DNA from: Streptomyces sp. JB150
GTDB lineage: Bacteria; Actinomycetota; Actinomycetes; Streptomycetales; Streptomycetaceae
DNA: 64,000 bases
Assembly (NCBI RefSeq): GCF_011193355.1
Contig: NZ_CP049780.1
Span: 4,477,085-4,541,084 of the forward strand
Direction: 5' to 3'
Part shown: positions 1-9,707 of the stretch, one piece after another
Layout: each line of letters opens with the position of its first letter
Position numbering within the stretch: position 1 is the stretch's first letter
The notes under the pieces: generated by a model
Told to the model about the DNA's origin: nothing
The model's input: the letters and a program-made list of their open reading frames with translations, nothing else
The model's database searches: none
Made by a program: the position numbers and the translations under genes

Positions 1-2
1 TG

Positions 3-80
3 GTCCTCGGGTGGTTGTACACGGCGGGCTGGGCACTCGTGATGGTGCTGGTGGCCGCCGTGACCGTCACGGTCGGCTGA
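3..80 (+). CDS. C-terminal end of a membrane protein (partial, 5' end outside window)
   Basis: An open frame enters from the left edge and stops at TGA 78-80. The 25 visible residues are almost wholly hydrophobic (LGWLYTAGWALVMVLVAAV and a short tail), which looks like a final transmembrane helix. In other Streptomyces the genes between rpoC and rpsL are small hypothetical or membrane proteins, which fits. Too little is visible to name it, and it could be a chance frame. Confidence 0.4.
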   Translation, partial: VLGWLYTAGWALVMVLVAAVTVTVG

Positions 81-223
81 CGTCCGCGTCGCGGTCGGCT
101 GACGGCCCCGAGGCACGTGGAAGAAATGTGTTCGAAGCGGACACGCGCCGTCGATTTGAAGATCACTTACGGACTGGGGTCTTGACATGTCCCGCGTGGC
201 CTTGCGGGCGGCTCCCATTTGTT

Positions 224-252
224 TTGACCACAGCGAATGCGGTAGGTACGCT
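224..252 (+). promoter_or_regulatory. Putative promoter of the str operon (rpsL-rpsG-fusA-tuf)
   Basis: TTGACC at 224-229 is followed after 17 bases by TACGCT at 247-252, a fair match to the housekeeping (HrdB) promoter. It would start transcription near 259 and leave a leader of about 190 nt before rpsL. The same TTGACC -35 box occurs in the predicted S10 and rplM promoters in this window. A TTGACA at 182-187 has no good -10 partner. Confidence 0.5.
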
Positions 253-446
253 CAGACCTTGTGCCTGGGGTGTGCCTTGGCTCTCCTGCGTGCCTTCGAC
301 CGCATCGGGAGCTGTGAACGGCCACCGTAATCTGCGCCTCTTTCTGTCAGTCGGCAGGAGTCCGCGGGATTCGACACACCCGACCGCGTGGGTCGGCGAC
401 GTTCCAGGTTAGCTGTACCCATCGGCACACAGAAACCGGAGAAGTA
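253..446 (+). promoter_or_regulatory. str operon leader with conserved hairpin element at 372-396
   Basis: The untranslated leader of rpsL holds a 25-nt element (372-396) that matches the S10 leader at 7530-7554 in 24 of 25 positions. Its core CCGACCGCGTGGGTCGG folds as a 6-bp stem (CCGACC/GGTCGG) with a GCGTG loop, and begins 50-75 nt upstream of the start codon. Downstream of it both leaders also share TTCCAG, AGCTGTA and a GAAACCGRAGAAG run. A role in shared ribosomal-protein control is inferred, not shown. Confidence 0.55.
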
Positions 447-818
447 GTGCCTACGATCCAGCAGCTGGTCCGCAAGGGCCGGCAGGACAAGGTCGAGAAG
501 AACAAGACGCCCGCACTCGAGGGTTCCCCTCAGCGTCGCGGCGTCTGCACGCGTGTGTTCACGACCACCCCGAAGAAGCCGAACTCGGCCCTCCGCAAGG
601 TCGCGCGTGTGCGTCTGACCAGCGGGATCGAGGTCACGGCCTACATTCCGGGTGAGGGACACAACCTGCAGGAGCACTCCATCGTGCTCGTGCGCGGCGG
701 CCGTGTGAAGGACCTGCCGGGTGTTCGCTACAAGATCATCCGCGGCTCGCTCGACACCCAGGGTGTCAAGAACCGCAAGCAGGCCCGCAGCCGTTACGGC
801 GCCAAGAAGGAGAAGTAA
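447..818 (+). CDS. rpsL: 30S ribosomal protein S12
   Basis: Protein S12 (123 aa) sits at the decoding centre of the small subunit and controls accuracy. The start is GTG at 447, preceded by GGAGAAG (438-444). The conserved [18 protein letters not shown] block and [10 protein letters not shown] are present. Lys43 and Lys88, the positions whose substitution gives streptomycin resistance, are both wild-type lysine, so the strain should be streptomycin-sensitive at this target. First gene of the str operon; rpsG follows after 2 bases, which suggests translational coupling. Confidence 0.98.
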   Translation: MPTIQQLVRKGRQDKVEKNKTPALEGSPQRRGVCTRVFTTTPKKPNSALRKVARVRLTSGIEVTAYIPGEGHNLQEHSIVLVRGGRVKDLPGVRYKIIRGSLDTQGVKNRKQARSRYGAKKEK

Positions 819-820
819 GA

Positions 821-1291
821 ATGCCTCGTAAGGGCCCCGCCCCGAAGCGTCCGGTCATCGTCGACCCGGTCTACGGCTCCCCTCTGGTGACCTCCCTGAT
901 CAACAAGGTGCTGCTGAACGGCAAGCGCTCCACCGCCGAGCGCATCGTCTACGGCGCCATGGAGGGCCTGCGCGAGAAGACCGGCAACGACCCGGTCATC
1001 ACGCTGAAGCGCGCTCTCGAGAACATCAAGCCGACCCTCGAGGTCAAGTCCCGCCGTGTCGGTGGCGCCACCTACCAGGTCCCGGTCGAGGTCAAGCCCG
1101 GCCGTGCCAACACCCTGGCGCTGCGCTGGCTGGTCGGTTACTCCCGCGCCCGTCGCGAGAAGACCATGACCGAGCGTCTGCTCAACGAGCTCCTCGACGC
1201 GTCCAACGGCCTCGGTGCCGCTGTGAAGAAGCGCGAGGACACGCACAAGATGGCCGAGTCCAACAAGGCCTTCGCGCACTACCGCTGGTAG
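821..1291 (+). CDS. rpsG: 30S ribosomal protein S7
   Basis: S7 (156 aa) nucleates assembly of the 16S rRNA 3' major domain and lies near the E site. The N-terminal [20 protein letters not shown] and the helix [20 protein letters not shown] are typical, and the length is that of the family. ATG start at 821, two bases after the rpsL stop, in the order rpsL-rpsG-fusA-tuf. In enteric bacteria S7 represses its own str operon by binding the message; whether it does so here cannot be told from the sequence. Confidence 0.98.
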   Translation: MPRKGPAPKRPVIVDPVYGSPLVTSLINKVLLNGKRSTAERIVYGAMEGLREKTGNDPVITLKRALENIKPTLEVKSRRVGGATYQVPVEVKPGRANTLALRWLVGYSRARREKTMTERLLNELLDASNGLGAAVKKREDTHKMAESNKAFAHYRW

Positions 1292-1330
1292 TCGCTACCC
1301 ACATCGAGACCGAGAGAAGACTGAAGCCTT

Positions 1331-3457
1331 ATGGCTACCACTTCGCTTGACCTGGCCAGGGTGCGCAACATCGGCATCATGGCCCACATCGACGCGGGCA
1401 AGACGACCACCACCGAGCGGATCCTGTTCTACACCGGTGTGTCCTACAAGATCGGTGAGGTCCACGACGGCGCTGCCACCATGGACTGGATGGAGCAGGA
1501 GCAGGAGCGTGGCATCACGATCACCTCTGCTGCCACCACCTGCCACTGGTCGCTGGACGACGTCGACCACACCATCAACATCATCGACACGCCGGGTCAC
1601 GTCGACTTCACCGTCGAGGTGGAGCGCTCCCTGCGCGTGCTCGACGGTGCCGTGACGGTGTTCGACGGCGTCGCCGGCGTCGAGCCGCAGTCCGAGACGG
1701 TGTGGCGTCAGGCGGACCGCTACGGCGTTCCGCGTATCTGCTTCGTCAACAAGCTCGACCGCACCGGTGCCGAGTTCCACCGCTGTGTCGACATGATCAG
1801 CGACCGGCTGGGTGCCCAGCCGATCGTGATGCAGCTGCCGATCGGCGCCGAGGCCGACTTCAAGGGTGTCGTGGACCTGGTCCGCATGAAGGCGCTCGTG
1901 TGGTCCGCCGAGGCGACCAAGGGCGAGATGTACGACGTCGTCGACATCCCGGCCACGCACACCGAGGCCGCTGAGGAGTGGCGCGGCAAGCTGCTCGAGG
2001 CCGTCGCCGAGAACGACGAAGAGATCATGGAGCTGTACCTGGAGGGCCAGGAGCCCACCGAGGAGCAGCTGTACGCGGCCATCCGCCGCATCACGATCGC
2101 TTCCGGCAAGGGCCAGGGCACCACGGTGACCCCGGTCTTCTGCGGCACCGCCTTCAAGAACAAGGGCGTCCAGCCCCTGCTCGACGCGGTCGTGCGCTAC
2201 CTGCCGTCGCCGGTCGACATCGAGGCCATCGAGGGCCACGACGTCAAGGACCCCGAGACGGTCATCAAGCGCAAGCCGTCCGACGACGAGCCGCTGTCGG
2301 CGCTGGCGTTCAAGATCATGAGCGACCCGCACCTCGGCAAGCTCACCTTCGTCCGCGTGTACTCCGGCCGCCTGGAGTCCGGCACCGCCGTGCTGAACTC
2401 CGTCAAGGGCCGCAAGGAGCGCATCGGCAAGATCTACCGCATGCACGCCAACAAGCGTGAGGAGATCGAGTCGGTGGGCGCCGGCGACATCGTCGCCGTC
2501 ATGGGCCTGAAGCAGACCACCACCGGTGAGACCCTGTGCGACGACAAGGCGCCGGTCATCCTGGAGTCCATGGACTTCCCGGCGCCGGTCATCCAGGTCG
2601 CCATCGAGCCCAAGTCGAAGGGCGACCAGGAGAAGCTGGGCGTCGCGATCCAGCGCCTGGCCGAGGAGGACCCGTCCTTCCAGGTCCACTCGGACGAGGA
2701 GACCGGCCAGACCATCATCGGTGGCATGGGCGAGCTGCACCTCGAGGTGCTGGTCGACCGTATGCGCCGTGAGTTCAAGGTCGAGGCCAACGTCGGCAAG
2801 CCGCAGGTCGCGTACCGCGAGACCATCCGCAAGTCGGTCGAGAAGGTCGAGTACACCCACAAGAAGCAGACCGGTGGTACCGGCCAGTTCGGCCGCGTCA
2901 TCATCTCGATCGAGCCGATCGAGGGTGGCGACGCCTCCTACGAGTTCGTCAACCAGGTCACTGGTGGTCGTATCCCGAAGGAGTACATCCCGTCGGTCGA
3001 CGCCGGCTGCCAGGAGGCCATGCAGTTCGGCATCCTCGCCGGTTACGAGATGACCGGCGTGCGCGTCACGCTGCTCGACGGTGCCTACCACGAGGTGGAC
3101 TCCTCCGAGCTCGCGTTCAAGATCGCCGGTTCGCAGGCCTTCAAGGAGGCCGCGCGCAAGGCCAGCCCCGTTCTCCTTGAGCCGATGATGGCCGTCGAGG
3201 TCACCACGCCCGAGGACTACATGGGTGAGGTCATCGGTGACATCAACTCCCGCCGTGGCCAGATCCAGGCCATGGAGGAGCGGGCCGGTGCCCGCGTCGT
3301 GAAGGGCCTCGTGCCCCTCTCGGAGATGTTCGGTTACGTCGGCGACCTGCGCAGCAAGACGTCCGGCCGCGCCAGCTACTCCATGCAGTTCGACTCCTAC
3401 GCCGAGGTTCCGCGGAACGTCGCCGAGGAGATCATCGCGAAGGCCAAGGGCGAGTAA
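1331..3457 (+). CDS. fusA: Translation elongation factor G
   Basis: EF-G (708 aa) is the GTPase that moves tRNAs and mRNA after peptide bond formation and acts with RRF in ribosome recycling. The G domain shows AHIDAGKT (residues 18-25), the switch II box DTPGH and NKLD for guanine recognition. Domain II and the C-terminal domains IV-V follow at normal length ([20 protein letters not shown] in domain IV). ATG at 1331, 39 bases after rpsG. It is the target of fusidic acid. Codon use is strongly biased to C-ending codons, as expected for a highly expressed gene. Confidence 0.98.
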   Translation: MATTSLDLARVRNIGIMAHIDAGKTTTTERILFYTGVSYKIGEVHDGAATMDWMEQEQERGITITSAATTCHWSLDDVDHTINIIDTPGHVDFTVEVERSLRVLDGAVTVFDGVAGVEPQSETVWRQADRYGVPRICFVNKLDRTGAEFHRCVDMISDRLGAQPIVMQLPIGAEADFKGVVDLVRMKALVWSAEATKGEMYDVVDIPATHTEAAEEWRGKLLEAVAENDEEIMELYLEGQEPTEEQLYAAIRRITIASGKGQGTTVTPVFCGTAFKNKGVQPLLDAVVRYLPSPVDIEAIEGHDVKDPETVIKRKPSDDEPLSALAFKIMSDPHLGKLTFVRVYSGRLESGTAVLNSVKGRKERIGKIYRMHANKREEIESVGAGDIVAVMGLKQTTTGETLCDDKAPVILESMDFPAPVIQVAIEPKSKGDQEKLGVAIQRLAEEDPSFQVHSDEETGQTIIGGMGELHLEVLVDRMRREFKVEANVGKPQVAYRETIRKSVEKVEYTHKKQTGGTGQFGRVIISIEPIEGGDASYEFVNQVTGGRIPKEYIPSVDAGCQEAMQFGILAGYEMTGVRVTLLDGAYHEVDSSELAFKIAGSQAFKEAARKASPVLLEPMMAVEVTTPEDYMGEVIGDINSRRGQIQAMEERAGARVVKGLVPLSEMFGYVGDLRSKTSGRASYSMQFDSYAEVPRNVAEEIIAKAKGE

Positions 3458-3500
3458 CGGACCTCGCGTCCACGCCGTAGGCTTGACTCCGGAGCCTCGT

Positions 3501-3533
3501 GGGGCAAACAGCCGCATCACGGATGTTTGCCCC
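3501..3533 (+). promoter_or_regulatory. Hairpin in the fusA-tuf spacer
   Basis: GGGGCAAACA (3501-3510) pairs perfectly with TGTTTGCCCC (3524-3533) across a 13-nt loop. It lies in the 155-bp spacer between fusA and tuf. No T-run follows, so it is more likely an attenuator, processing site or mRNA-stabilising hairpin than a full terminator. It may help set a separate level for tuf. Confidence 0.5.
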
Positions 3534-3612
3534 CGGGATCCGGGACATCCAGCAAAGATCACCTGGCGCCGATGAAGTAAGGCGTACCAGAACCACTCCC
3601 AGGAGGACCCCA

Positions 3613-4806
<1,194 letters not shown>

Positions 4807-4845
4807 GTTCCGCTTGCTTGAGGGTCACGTGATCTGAGTGGCTCG

Positions 4846-4882
4846 AAGGGGCCCGTACGACTTCGGTCGTACGGGCCCCTTT
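4846..4882 (+). terminator. Rho-independent terminator after tuf
   Basis: A perfect 16-bp stem (4846-4861 with 4866-4881) closed by a TTCG tetraloop and followed by a short T-run. It lies 40 bases after the tuf stop and ends the str operon. It may serve both strands, since the next gene points towards it. Confidence 0.85.
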
Positions 4883-5020
4883 GCCGTGCCCGCCGGGCGT
4901 TCAGGAGACCGGGTCCGCCTCGGGCCGCAGCCCGAGGCGGAGCAGGGCGAGGACGATCCTGGTGTCCGTGAGCAGGTCACCAGCGACCAGCGGTCTCCTC
5001 CGCCCCAGGGGCACCGGACG

Positions 5021-5578
5021 TCATCGATGGAAGTCGTACTCGTGGCGGAGGCAGCCGCCGTTCACGCGCAGGACGGGACGGTCCGAGTACCAGTCGGGGG
5101 CGAGGGTCAGGCGGATGCCGTCGGTGGTGGTGGAGATGCCCGGCAGGCCGGAGTCCTTGTCGGGTTCGACGCGTTCGACGTCCAGGCCGCGTTCGCTCCA
5201 GGTCCGGTGGAGGTTCTCCACGGCCCGCAGGTACGCGGACCGGTCGGTGAAGTCCAGGGACCACTCGTACGAGGGCTCGTCGCGGGTGACCCCGGTGTCG
5301 TCGAAGCCGAAGTCGTCCACGCAGGAGCCGCTGACCTCGTCCAGGACCCCGTCCCCGGCGGCGGGCGCCGGGCTCAGGTCGCGCAGCGCCTCCTCGCCCG
5401 CCTCCTCGGTCGCGGCCACCCGCTCCCGGTACTCCGCGGCGGACAGCACCGGGCCGCCCGCGAAGGACTGGCACGCGGACGCGCCGAAGGCGATGAGCAG
5501 GACGACGGTGATGCCGAGGAGCGCGGGGAGGACGGCGCGGGGCAGCGCCGGGTGGCGGCGGGACGTCCGTGTGGCCAT
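5021..5578 (-). CDS. Putative lipoprotein of unknown function
   Basis: This predicted secreted lipoprotein has 185 aa. The chosen ATG (5578) gives an arginine-rich N terminus, a hydrophobic segment (about residues 15-33) and a plausible but weak lipobox ASAC with Cys36. A longer frame reaches 5704 but adds residues with no signal-peptide character. The mature part is acidic, has one Cys pair candidate, and shows no family motif that I recognise. It is transcribed away from the 373-aa membrane protein and towards the tuf terminator. Function unknown. Confidence 0.6.
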   Translation of the reverse strand: MATRTSRRHPALPRAVLPALLGITVVLLIAFGASACQSFAGGPVLSAAEYRERVAATEEAGEEALRDLSPAPAAGDGVLDEVSGSCVDDFGFDDTGVTRDEPSYEWSLDFTDRSAYLRAVENLHRTWSERGLDVERVEPDKDSGLPGISTTTDGIRLTLAPDWYSDRPVLRVNGGCLRHEYDFHR

Positions 5579-5785
5579 GGAGTCGATCCAAGCGGCCGGG
5601 CGGGGGCCGGGGGAGGGCGGAGATACCCGGGTGGAGTGAGGAGAACGCCTCAGTTGCGCGGAACCGCTTGTGCGGCCGTCAGCGAACGGCTTAGGAATGA
5701 TCACGCCCTTGCCGTCCGGTGGTTCCCCTGCCCCCCTCCTTCGCGTCGTCCCGCCCTTCCCTGCCCTGAGCCAGAGAGTGAAGCC

Positions 5786-6907
5786 GTGAGTACTCGTCCG
5801 TCATCCGAACAGCCCGGCGAACAGCCCTCGATATCGGACGAGGAGCTGGAGGCCTTCCTCCGCGCGGCCGCGGAGGGCGGAGGAGCCGGCGACGCGCCCA
5901 AGGAGCCGTCCGCACGGGCGCGCATGGTGGCCCGCCGGCTGCGGGAGCAGGGCGCCGCGGACCCGCCGGGCTGGCGTACGGGCCCCCCGGGGGAGGAGGC
6001 GCGGGGCCGCGCCCGCCGCAGGCGCGGGTGGGGACCGGCGCTCGGCGTGCTGCTGACCGTGGGCCTCGCCGTGGTCGCGATCCGGCCCTCGCTGGTCCTG
6101 GACCACCTGCCGGGCGGGGACGACACCCCCCGGCCGGCCTCCACCTCCGCGTCCCCCGCCGGCTCCGCCGCGGGCGGCCCCACCCTCGACGCCCCGTTCC
6201 GCGGCTCGCCCGCCCGCGCCTGGGCCGAGGGCGCGGACGCGATCGACCTCCCGGCGGCCGAGGCGGTCGGCGGCATGAGCGAGAAGGACGTGGAGCTGGC
6301 CCTGCGCCGCACCAAGGAGTTCCTGGTCGCGGCCAACCTCGACCCGGAGGTACGGCGCGGCGGGCACCCGGAGAAGGCCCTGGCCCTGCTCGACCCCCGC
6401 CAGCCGGACATGCTCCCCGACGCGCGCCGCTCCCTGCGTTCCCCGGACCGCGAGCACGACCCGGTCGCCCTGTTCACGCGCTTCGACCCGGACGAGGTGC
6501 GTCCGGTCGGGGACGTGGTCAAGGTGCGCGGCACGATGACCTACGAGGCCGGCGAGCCCGGCCAGGTCCGCGTACGCGCCGATTACACCTTCGTCTACCC
6601 CGTGACGAAGGCCGAGCGCGGCGCCGACCGCGTCTCCCGCACCATCGTCCGCCGCGAGCTGGTCCTGCTCCTCTCCGACCCCGCCCGCTGGACGGCCACC
6701 CCCGGAAAGCTCCAGGTCGAGCGCTACGACGCCGCGTTCTTCAACGTCTCCTGCGAGAACGAGGGCGGCTTCCTGCACCCGTCCTTCCCGTCCTCCGCCC
6801 CCACCGCCTCCCCGCCCACCGGCCCGGACACGGACCCCTACGACCGCGAGACACCGCTGGGCGAGGTGCTCGACGGCGAGGACTGCGGGACGGTGACGCG
6901 CACCTGA
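5786..6907 (+). CDS. Single-pass membrane protein of unknown function
   Basis: The protein has 373 aa. GTG at 5786 follows a GAGAG purine run and begins STRPSSEQPGE. Upstream in-frame extension runs through the neighbouring gene's shadow and is rejected. The N-terminal 80 residues are acidic then very basic (cytoplasmic), residues about 82-100 form one transmembrane helix, and a Ser/Thr/Pro stretch leads to a roughly 230-aa extracytoplasmic domain ending in DPYDRETPLGEVLDGEDCG. Two cysteines late in the domain could form a disulfide. No recognised enzymatic motif. Confidence 0.65.
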   Translation: MSTRPSSEQPGEQPSISDEELEAFLRAAAEGGGAGDAPKEPSARARMVARRLREQGAADPPGWRTGPPGEEARGRARRRRGWGPALGVLLTVGLAVVAIRPSLVLDHLPGGDDTPRPASTSASPAGSAAGGPTLDAPFRGSPARAWAEGADAIDLPAAEAVGGMSEKDVELALRRTKEFLVAANLDPEVRRGGHPEKALALLDPRQPDMLPDARRSLRSPDREHDPVALFTRFDPDEVRPVGDVVKVRGTMTYEAGEPGQVRVRADYTFVYPVTKAERGADRVSRTIVRRELVLLLSDPARWTATPGKLQVERYDAAFFNVSCENEGGFLHPSFPSSAPTASPPTGPDTDPYDRETPLGEVLDGEDCGTVTRT

Positions 6908-6929
6908 ACCCGGGCGGCGCACCCCGAGT

Positions 6930-7056
6930 GCCCACCGCGAGCGCGACTTCCCCGGCTGCCGCTGCCAGGCCCACGCCCTCACCGGCGGCGCCGCCCGCCC
7001 GGACCCCGTCCGCCGGGCCCCGGACCACGCACTGATCCGCACCCTGACCGGCACTC
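6930..7056 (+). pseudogene. Decayed C-terminal fragment resembling PqqE
   Basis: Between two genes, the frame starting near 6933 reads HRERDFPGCRCQAHALTG, then a GGAARPDPVRRAPDHALI segment. This resembles the C-terminal SPASM region of PqqE, the radical-SAM enzyme of pyrroloquinoline quinone synthesis (family pattern: KDFGGCRCQA, LTGDA, TDP, C, SP.H). Only about 40 codons remain, the usual Cys after TDP is Arg, there is no start or Shine-Dalgarno, and no other pqq gene is visible. I read it as a remnant of a lost gene; chance similarity is possible. Confidence 0.45.
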
Positions 7057-7204
7057 CGGCGACCGCACCCGCCCCGGTCACGCGCCGCGCCTACGGTCAC
7101 CCGAAGGGGGGCGCCGGGTCCGGACGGCCTCGCCCTACCCGGCGGCCGGGGGTCGTGCACCGCACCGGCCAAGCATGTCCATGCCGGTCAACCGTGGCAG
7201 GTGT

Positions 7205-7232
7205 TTGACCTGCGTCACGTTCGGGGTATTCT
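7205..7232 (+). promoter_or_regulatory. Promoter of the S10 operon
   Basis: TTGACC (7205-7210), 16-base spacer, TATTCT (7227-7232): a good match to the housekeeping promoter. It predicts a start near 7240 and a leader of about 375 nt before rpsJ. Confidence 0.65.
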
Positions 7233-7239
7233 CTCCGGC

Positions 7240-7613
7240 TCGATTGGCGTCGGCCCTACCCCGTGTGGCAGACTGTCCGAGTTGCTCGGTCGAGTGTTGA
7301 TGCTGCGCGCCTCCCGCCGGGAGGACCGGAAGCGAGTCCCACAGTACTCGTCGTCCTAACTGCCACACGGCAGCGCTGGGGCGGACGTACGGGAATCTTC
7401 CGGGAAGCGTCGGTGCGGCACCGGCCAGGCACCCGGTGGGCTTCTCGCCTCCGGCCTGCGGTTCCGTGAGGGCCGTGTGCATTCCCCGCAGGGATGTTCG
7501 AACAAGGGACATCTGTGTCAGCGGGAGCGCGACACGCCCGACCGCGTGGGTCGGAGAAACCGAAGAAGAATCCGGGTTCCAGAGCTGTAGAGAGACAGGA
7601 CTACGAAGTAGCC
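7240..7613 (+). promoter_or_regulatory. Long S10 operon leader with conserved hairpin at 7530-7554
   Basis: About 375 untranslated bases precede rpsJ. They contain a short hairpin CTCCC-GCC-GGGAG (7311-7323) and, close to the gene, the 25-nt element (7530-7554) shared with the str leader. Small open frames here have no good start and read as shadows. Long structured leaders before rpsJ are known in enteric bacteria as the site of L4 feedback control; a similar role here is an inference. Confidence 0.5.
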
Positions 7614-7922
7614 ATGGCGGGACAGAAGATCCGCATCCGGCTCAAGGCCTACGACCACGAGGTCATCGACTCCTCGGCGAAGAAGATCGTCGAGACGGTG
7701 ACCCGTACCGGTGCGTCGGTCGCGGGCCCGGTGCCGCTGCCCACTGAGAAGAACGTGTACTGCGTCATCAAGTCGCCGCACAAGTACAAGGACTCGCGCG
7801 AGCACTTCGAGATGCGCACGCACAAGCGCCTGATCGACATCCTCGACCCGACCCCCAAGACCGTTGACTCTCTGATGCGACTCGACCTCCCGGCCGGTGT
7901 CGACATCGAGATCAAGCTCTGA
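7614..7922 (+). CDS. rpsJ: 30S ribosomal protein S10
   Basis: S10 (102 aa) is a small-subunit head protein, also known in other bacteria as the NusE partner of NusB in antitermination. ATG at 7614 is chosen over an in-frame start at 7494, because homologues begin [21 protein letters not shown] and the upstream stretch is leader RNA. The loop [20 protein letters not shown] and HKRLIDI are conserved. First gene of the S10 operon. Confidence 0.98.
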   Translation: MAGQKIRIRLKAYDHEVIDSSAKKIVETVTRTGASVAGPVPLPTEKNVYCVIKSPHKYKDSREHFEMRTHKRLIDILDPTPKTVDSLMRLDLPAGVDIEIKL

Positions 7923-7938
7923 GGCTGGTGGGCTGAGA

Positions 7939-8583
7939 ATGGCTAAGCAGATCAAGGGCATCCTGGGCGAGAAGCTCGGTATGACGCAGGTGTGGGACGA
8001 GAACAACCGCGTTGTTCCCGTCACCGTCGTCAAGGCCGGGCCCAACGTCGTCACCCAGGTCCGTACGAACGACGTCGACGGCTACGAGTCCGTCCAGATC
8101 GCCTTCGGCGAGATCGACCCGCGCAAGGTGAACAAGCCCCTCAAGGGCCACTTCGCCAAGGCCGACGTCACCCCGCGTCGTCACCTCGTCGAGATCCGCA
8201 CGTCGGACGCCTCCGAGTACACGCTGGGCCAGGAGATCACCGCCGAGGTGTTCGAGGCCGGCACGAAGGTCGACGTCACCGGCAAGAGCAAGGGCAAGGG
8301 CTTCGCCGGTGTCATGAAGCGTCACAACTTCGGTGGCCTCGGCGCCGGTCACGGCACCCAGCGCAAGCACCGCTCCCCCGGTTCCATCGGTGGCTGTGCC
8401 ACCCCGGGCCGTGTGTTCAAGGGCCTCCGCATGGCGGGTCGCATGGGCAACGAGCGGGTCACCACCCAGAACCTGACCGTCCACGCCGTTGACGCGGAGA
8501 AGGGTCTGCTGCTCATCAAGGGCGCGGTTCCCGGTCCGAACGGCGGCCTCGTCCTGGTCCGCACCGCGGCCAAGGGGGCCTGA
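7939..8583 (+). CDS. rplC: 50S ribosomal protein L3
   Basis: L3 (214 aa) is an early assembly protein whose long loop reaches the peptidyl transferase centre. The start is ATG 7939, 16 bases after rpsJ; an in-frame upstream extension overlaps rpsJ and is not used. [19 protein letters not shown] at the N terminus and the loop [18 protein letters not shown] are family signatures. Confidence 0.97.
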   Translation: MAKQIKGILGEKLGMTQVWDENNRVVPVTVVKAGPNVVTQVRTNDVDGYESVQIAFGEIDPRKVNKPLKGHFAKADVTPRRHLVEIRTSDASEYTLGQEITAEVFEAGTKVDVTGKSKGKGFAGVMKRHNFGGLGAGHGTQRKHRSPGSIGGCATPGRVFKGLRMAGRMGNERVTTQNLTVHAVDAEKGLLLIKGAVPGPNGGLVLVRTAAKGA

Positions 8584-8591
8584 GGTAACCG

Positions 8592-9248
8592 ATGAGCACT
8601 GTTGACATCCTTTCGCCGGCGGGCGACAAGGCCGGTTCCGTCGAGCTCCCCGCGGAGATCTTCGGCGTTGAGAAGGTCAGCATCCCGCTGATCCACCAGG
8701 TCGTCGTCGCGCAGCTGGCCGCCGCCCGTCAGGGCACGCACAAGACCAAGACCCGTGGCGAGGTCCGCGGCGGTGGCAAGAAGCCGTACCGCCAGAAGGG
8801 CACCGGCCGCGCCCGTCAGGGCTCGACCCGCGCGCCGCAGTTCGCCGGTGGTGGCGTCGTGCACGGTCCCGTGCCGCGCGACTACTCGCAGCGCACCCCG
8901 AAGAAGATGAAGGCTGCCGCTCTGCGTCACGCCCTCACCGACCGGGCGCGTCACAACCGCATCCACGTCGTCACCGGCGTGGTCGAGGGCGAGACCCCCT
9001 CCACGAAGGCCGCCAAGAGCCTGTTCGGCAAGATCAGCGAGCGCAAGAACCTGCTCCTGGTCGTCGACCGCTCCGACGAGGCCGCGTGGCTGTCCGCCCG
9101 CAACCTGCCCCAGGTCCACATCCTGGAGCCGGGCCAGCTGAACACGTACGACGTTCTCGTCTCGGACGACGTGGTCTTCACCAAGGCCGCCTTCGAGTCC
9201 TTCGTGTCCGGCCCGAAGGCCAATGACACCGAAGGGAGCGAGGCCTGA
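8592..9248 (+). CDS. rplD: 50S ribosomal protein L4
   Basis: L4 (218 aa) lines the polypeptide exit tunnel; its extended loop is seen as [16 protein letters not shown] (near residues 58-75), the region where macrolide-resistance changes occur in other bacteria. In E. coli L4 is also the repressor of the S10 operon. Its ATG lies 8 bases after rplC, and its stop overlaps the rplW start by one base. Confidence 0.97.
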   Translation: MSTVDILSPAGDKAGSVELPAEIFGVEKVSIPLIHQVVVAQLAAARQGTHKTKTRGEVRGGGKKPYRQKGTGRARQGSTRAPQFAGGGVVHGPVPRDYSQRTPKKMKAAALRHALTDRARHNRIHVVTGVVEGETPSTKAAKSLFGKISERKNLLLVVDRSDEAAWLSARNLPQVHILEPGQLNTYDVLVSDDVVFTKAAFESFVSGPKANDTEGSEA

Positions 9249-9667
9249 TGGCTATCCGTCACCCCGCCATTGCCTCCAAGGCCGCCAAGGCCGCCAAGGC
9301 CGCGCGCGTCGCCAAGGCGCGTCGCCACGCCGCCGAGGGCAAGAACACCGTCGTCACCCCGGCGAGCAAGGCGTACACGGATCCCCGTGACGTCCTGATC
9401 AAGCCGGTCGTGTCCGAGAAGAGCTACGCGCTCCTCGACGAGAACAAGTACACGTTCATCGTCGACCCGCGGGCCAACAAGACCCAGATCAAGGAGGCCG
9501 TGCAGTCGGTCTTCTCGGTCAAGGTCACCGGGGTCAACACGATCAACCGCCAGGGCAAGCGCAAGCGGACCCGCACCGGCTTCGGCCAGCGTGCCGCCAC
9601 CAAGCGCGCGATCGTGACCCTCGCCGAGGGCGACCGTATCGACATCTTCGGCGGTCCGACCTCCTGA
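9248..9667 (+). CDS. rplW: 50S ribosomal protein L23
   Basis: L23 (139 aa) sits at the tunnel exit and docks trigger factor and SRP. The core begins at about residue 45 ([20 protein letters not shown]). Before it comes a basic Ala/Lys-rich extension (residues 8-32, [20 protein letters not shown]) that makes the protein longer than the usual ~100 aa. TGATG overlap with rplD shows translational coupling. Confidence 0.96.
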   Translation: MAIRHPAIASKAAKAAKAARVAKARRHAAEGKNTVVTPASKAYTDPRDVLIKPVVSEKSYALLDENKYTFIVDPRANKTQIKEAVQSVFSVKVTGVNTINRQGKRKRTRTGFGQRAATKRAIVTLAEGDRIDIFGGPTS

Positions 9668-9707
9668 CGGAGGTCCGGATCGTCCGATATCGGACGAGGA
9701 CTGAGAA

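Noticed and set aside
182..187. TTGACA as the -35 box of the str promoter
   Set aside because: No -10-like sequence at 16-19 bases downstream; the TTGACC at 224 has one.
1295..3562. Very long minus-strand open frame (755 codons) opposite fusA
   Set aside because: It is the high-GC antisense shadow of fusA: no Shine-Dalgarno and no recognisable motif, while the plus strand encodes a complete EF-G.
4838..5785. N-terminal extension of the 373-aa membrane protein back to 4838
   Set aside because: It runs through the tuf terminator and over the lipoprotein gene on the other strand. GTG 5786 has upstream purines and begins a sensible protein.
7436..7613. Small ORFs in the S10 leader
   Set aside because: No ribosome binding site; they overlap the conserved RNA element, and the rpsJ start at ATG 7614 matches homologues.
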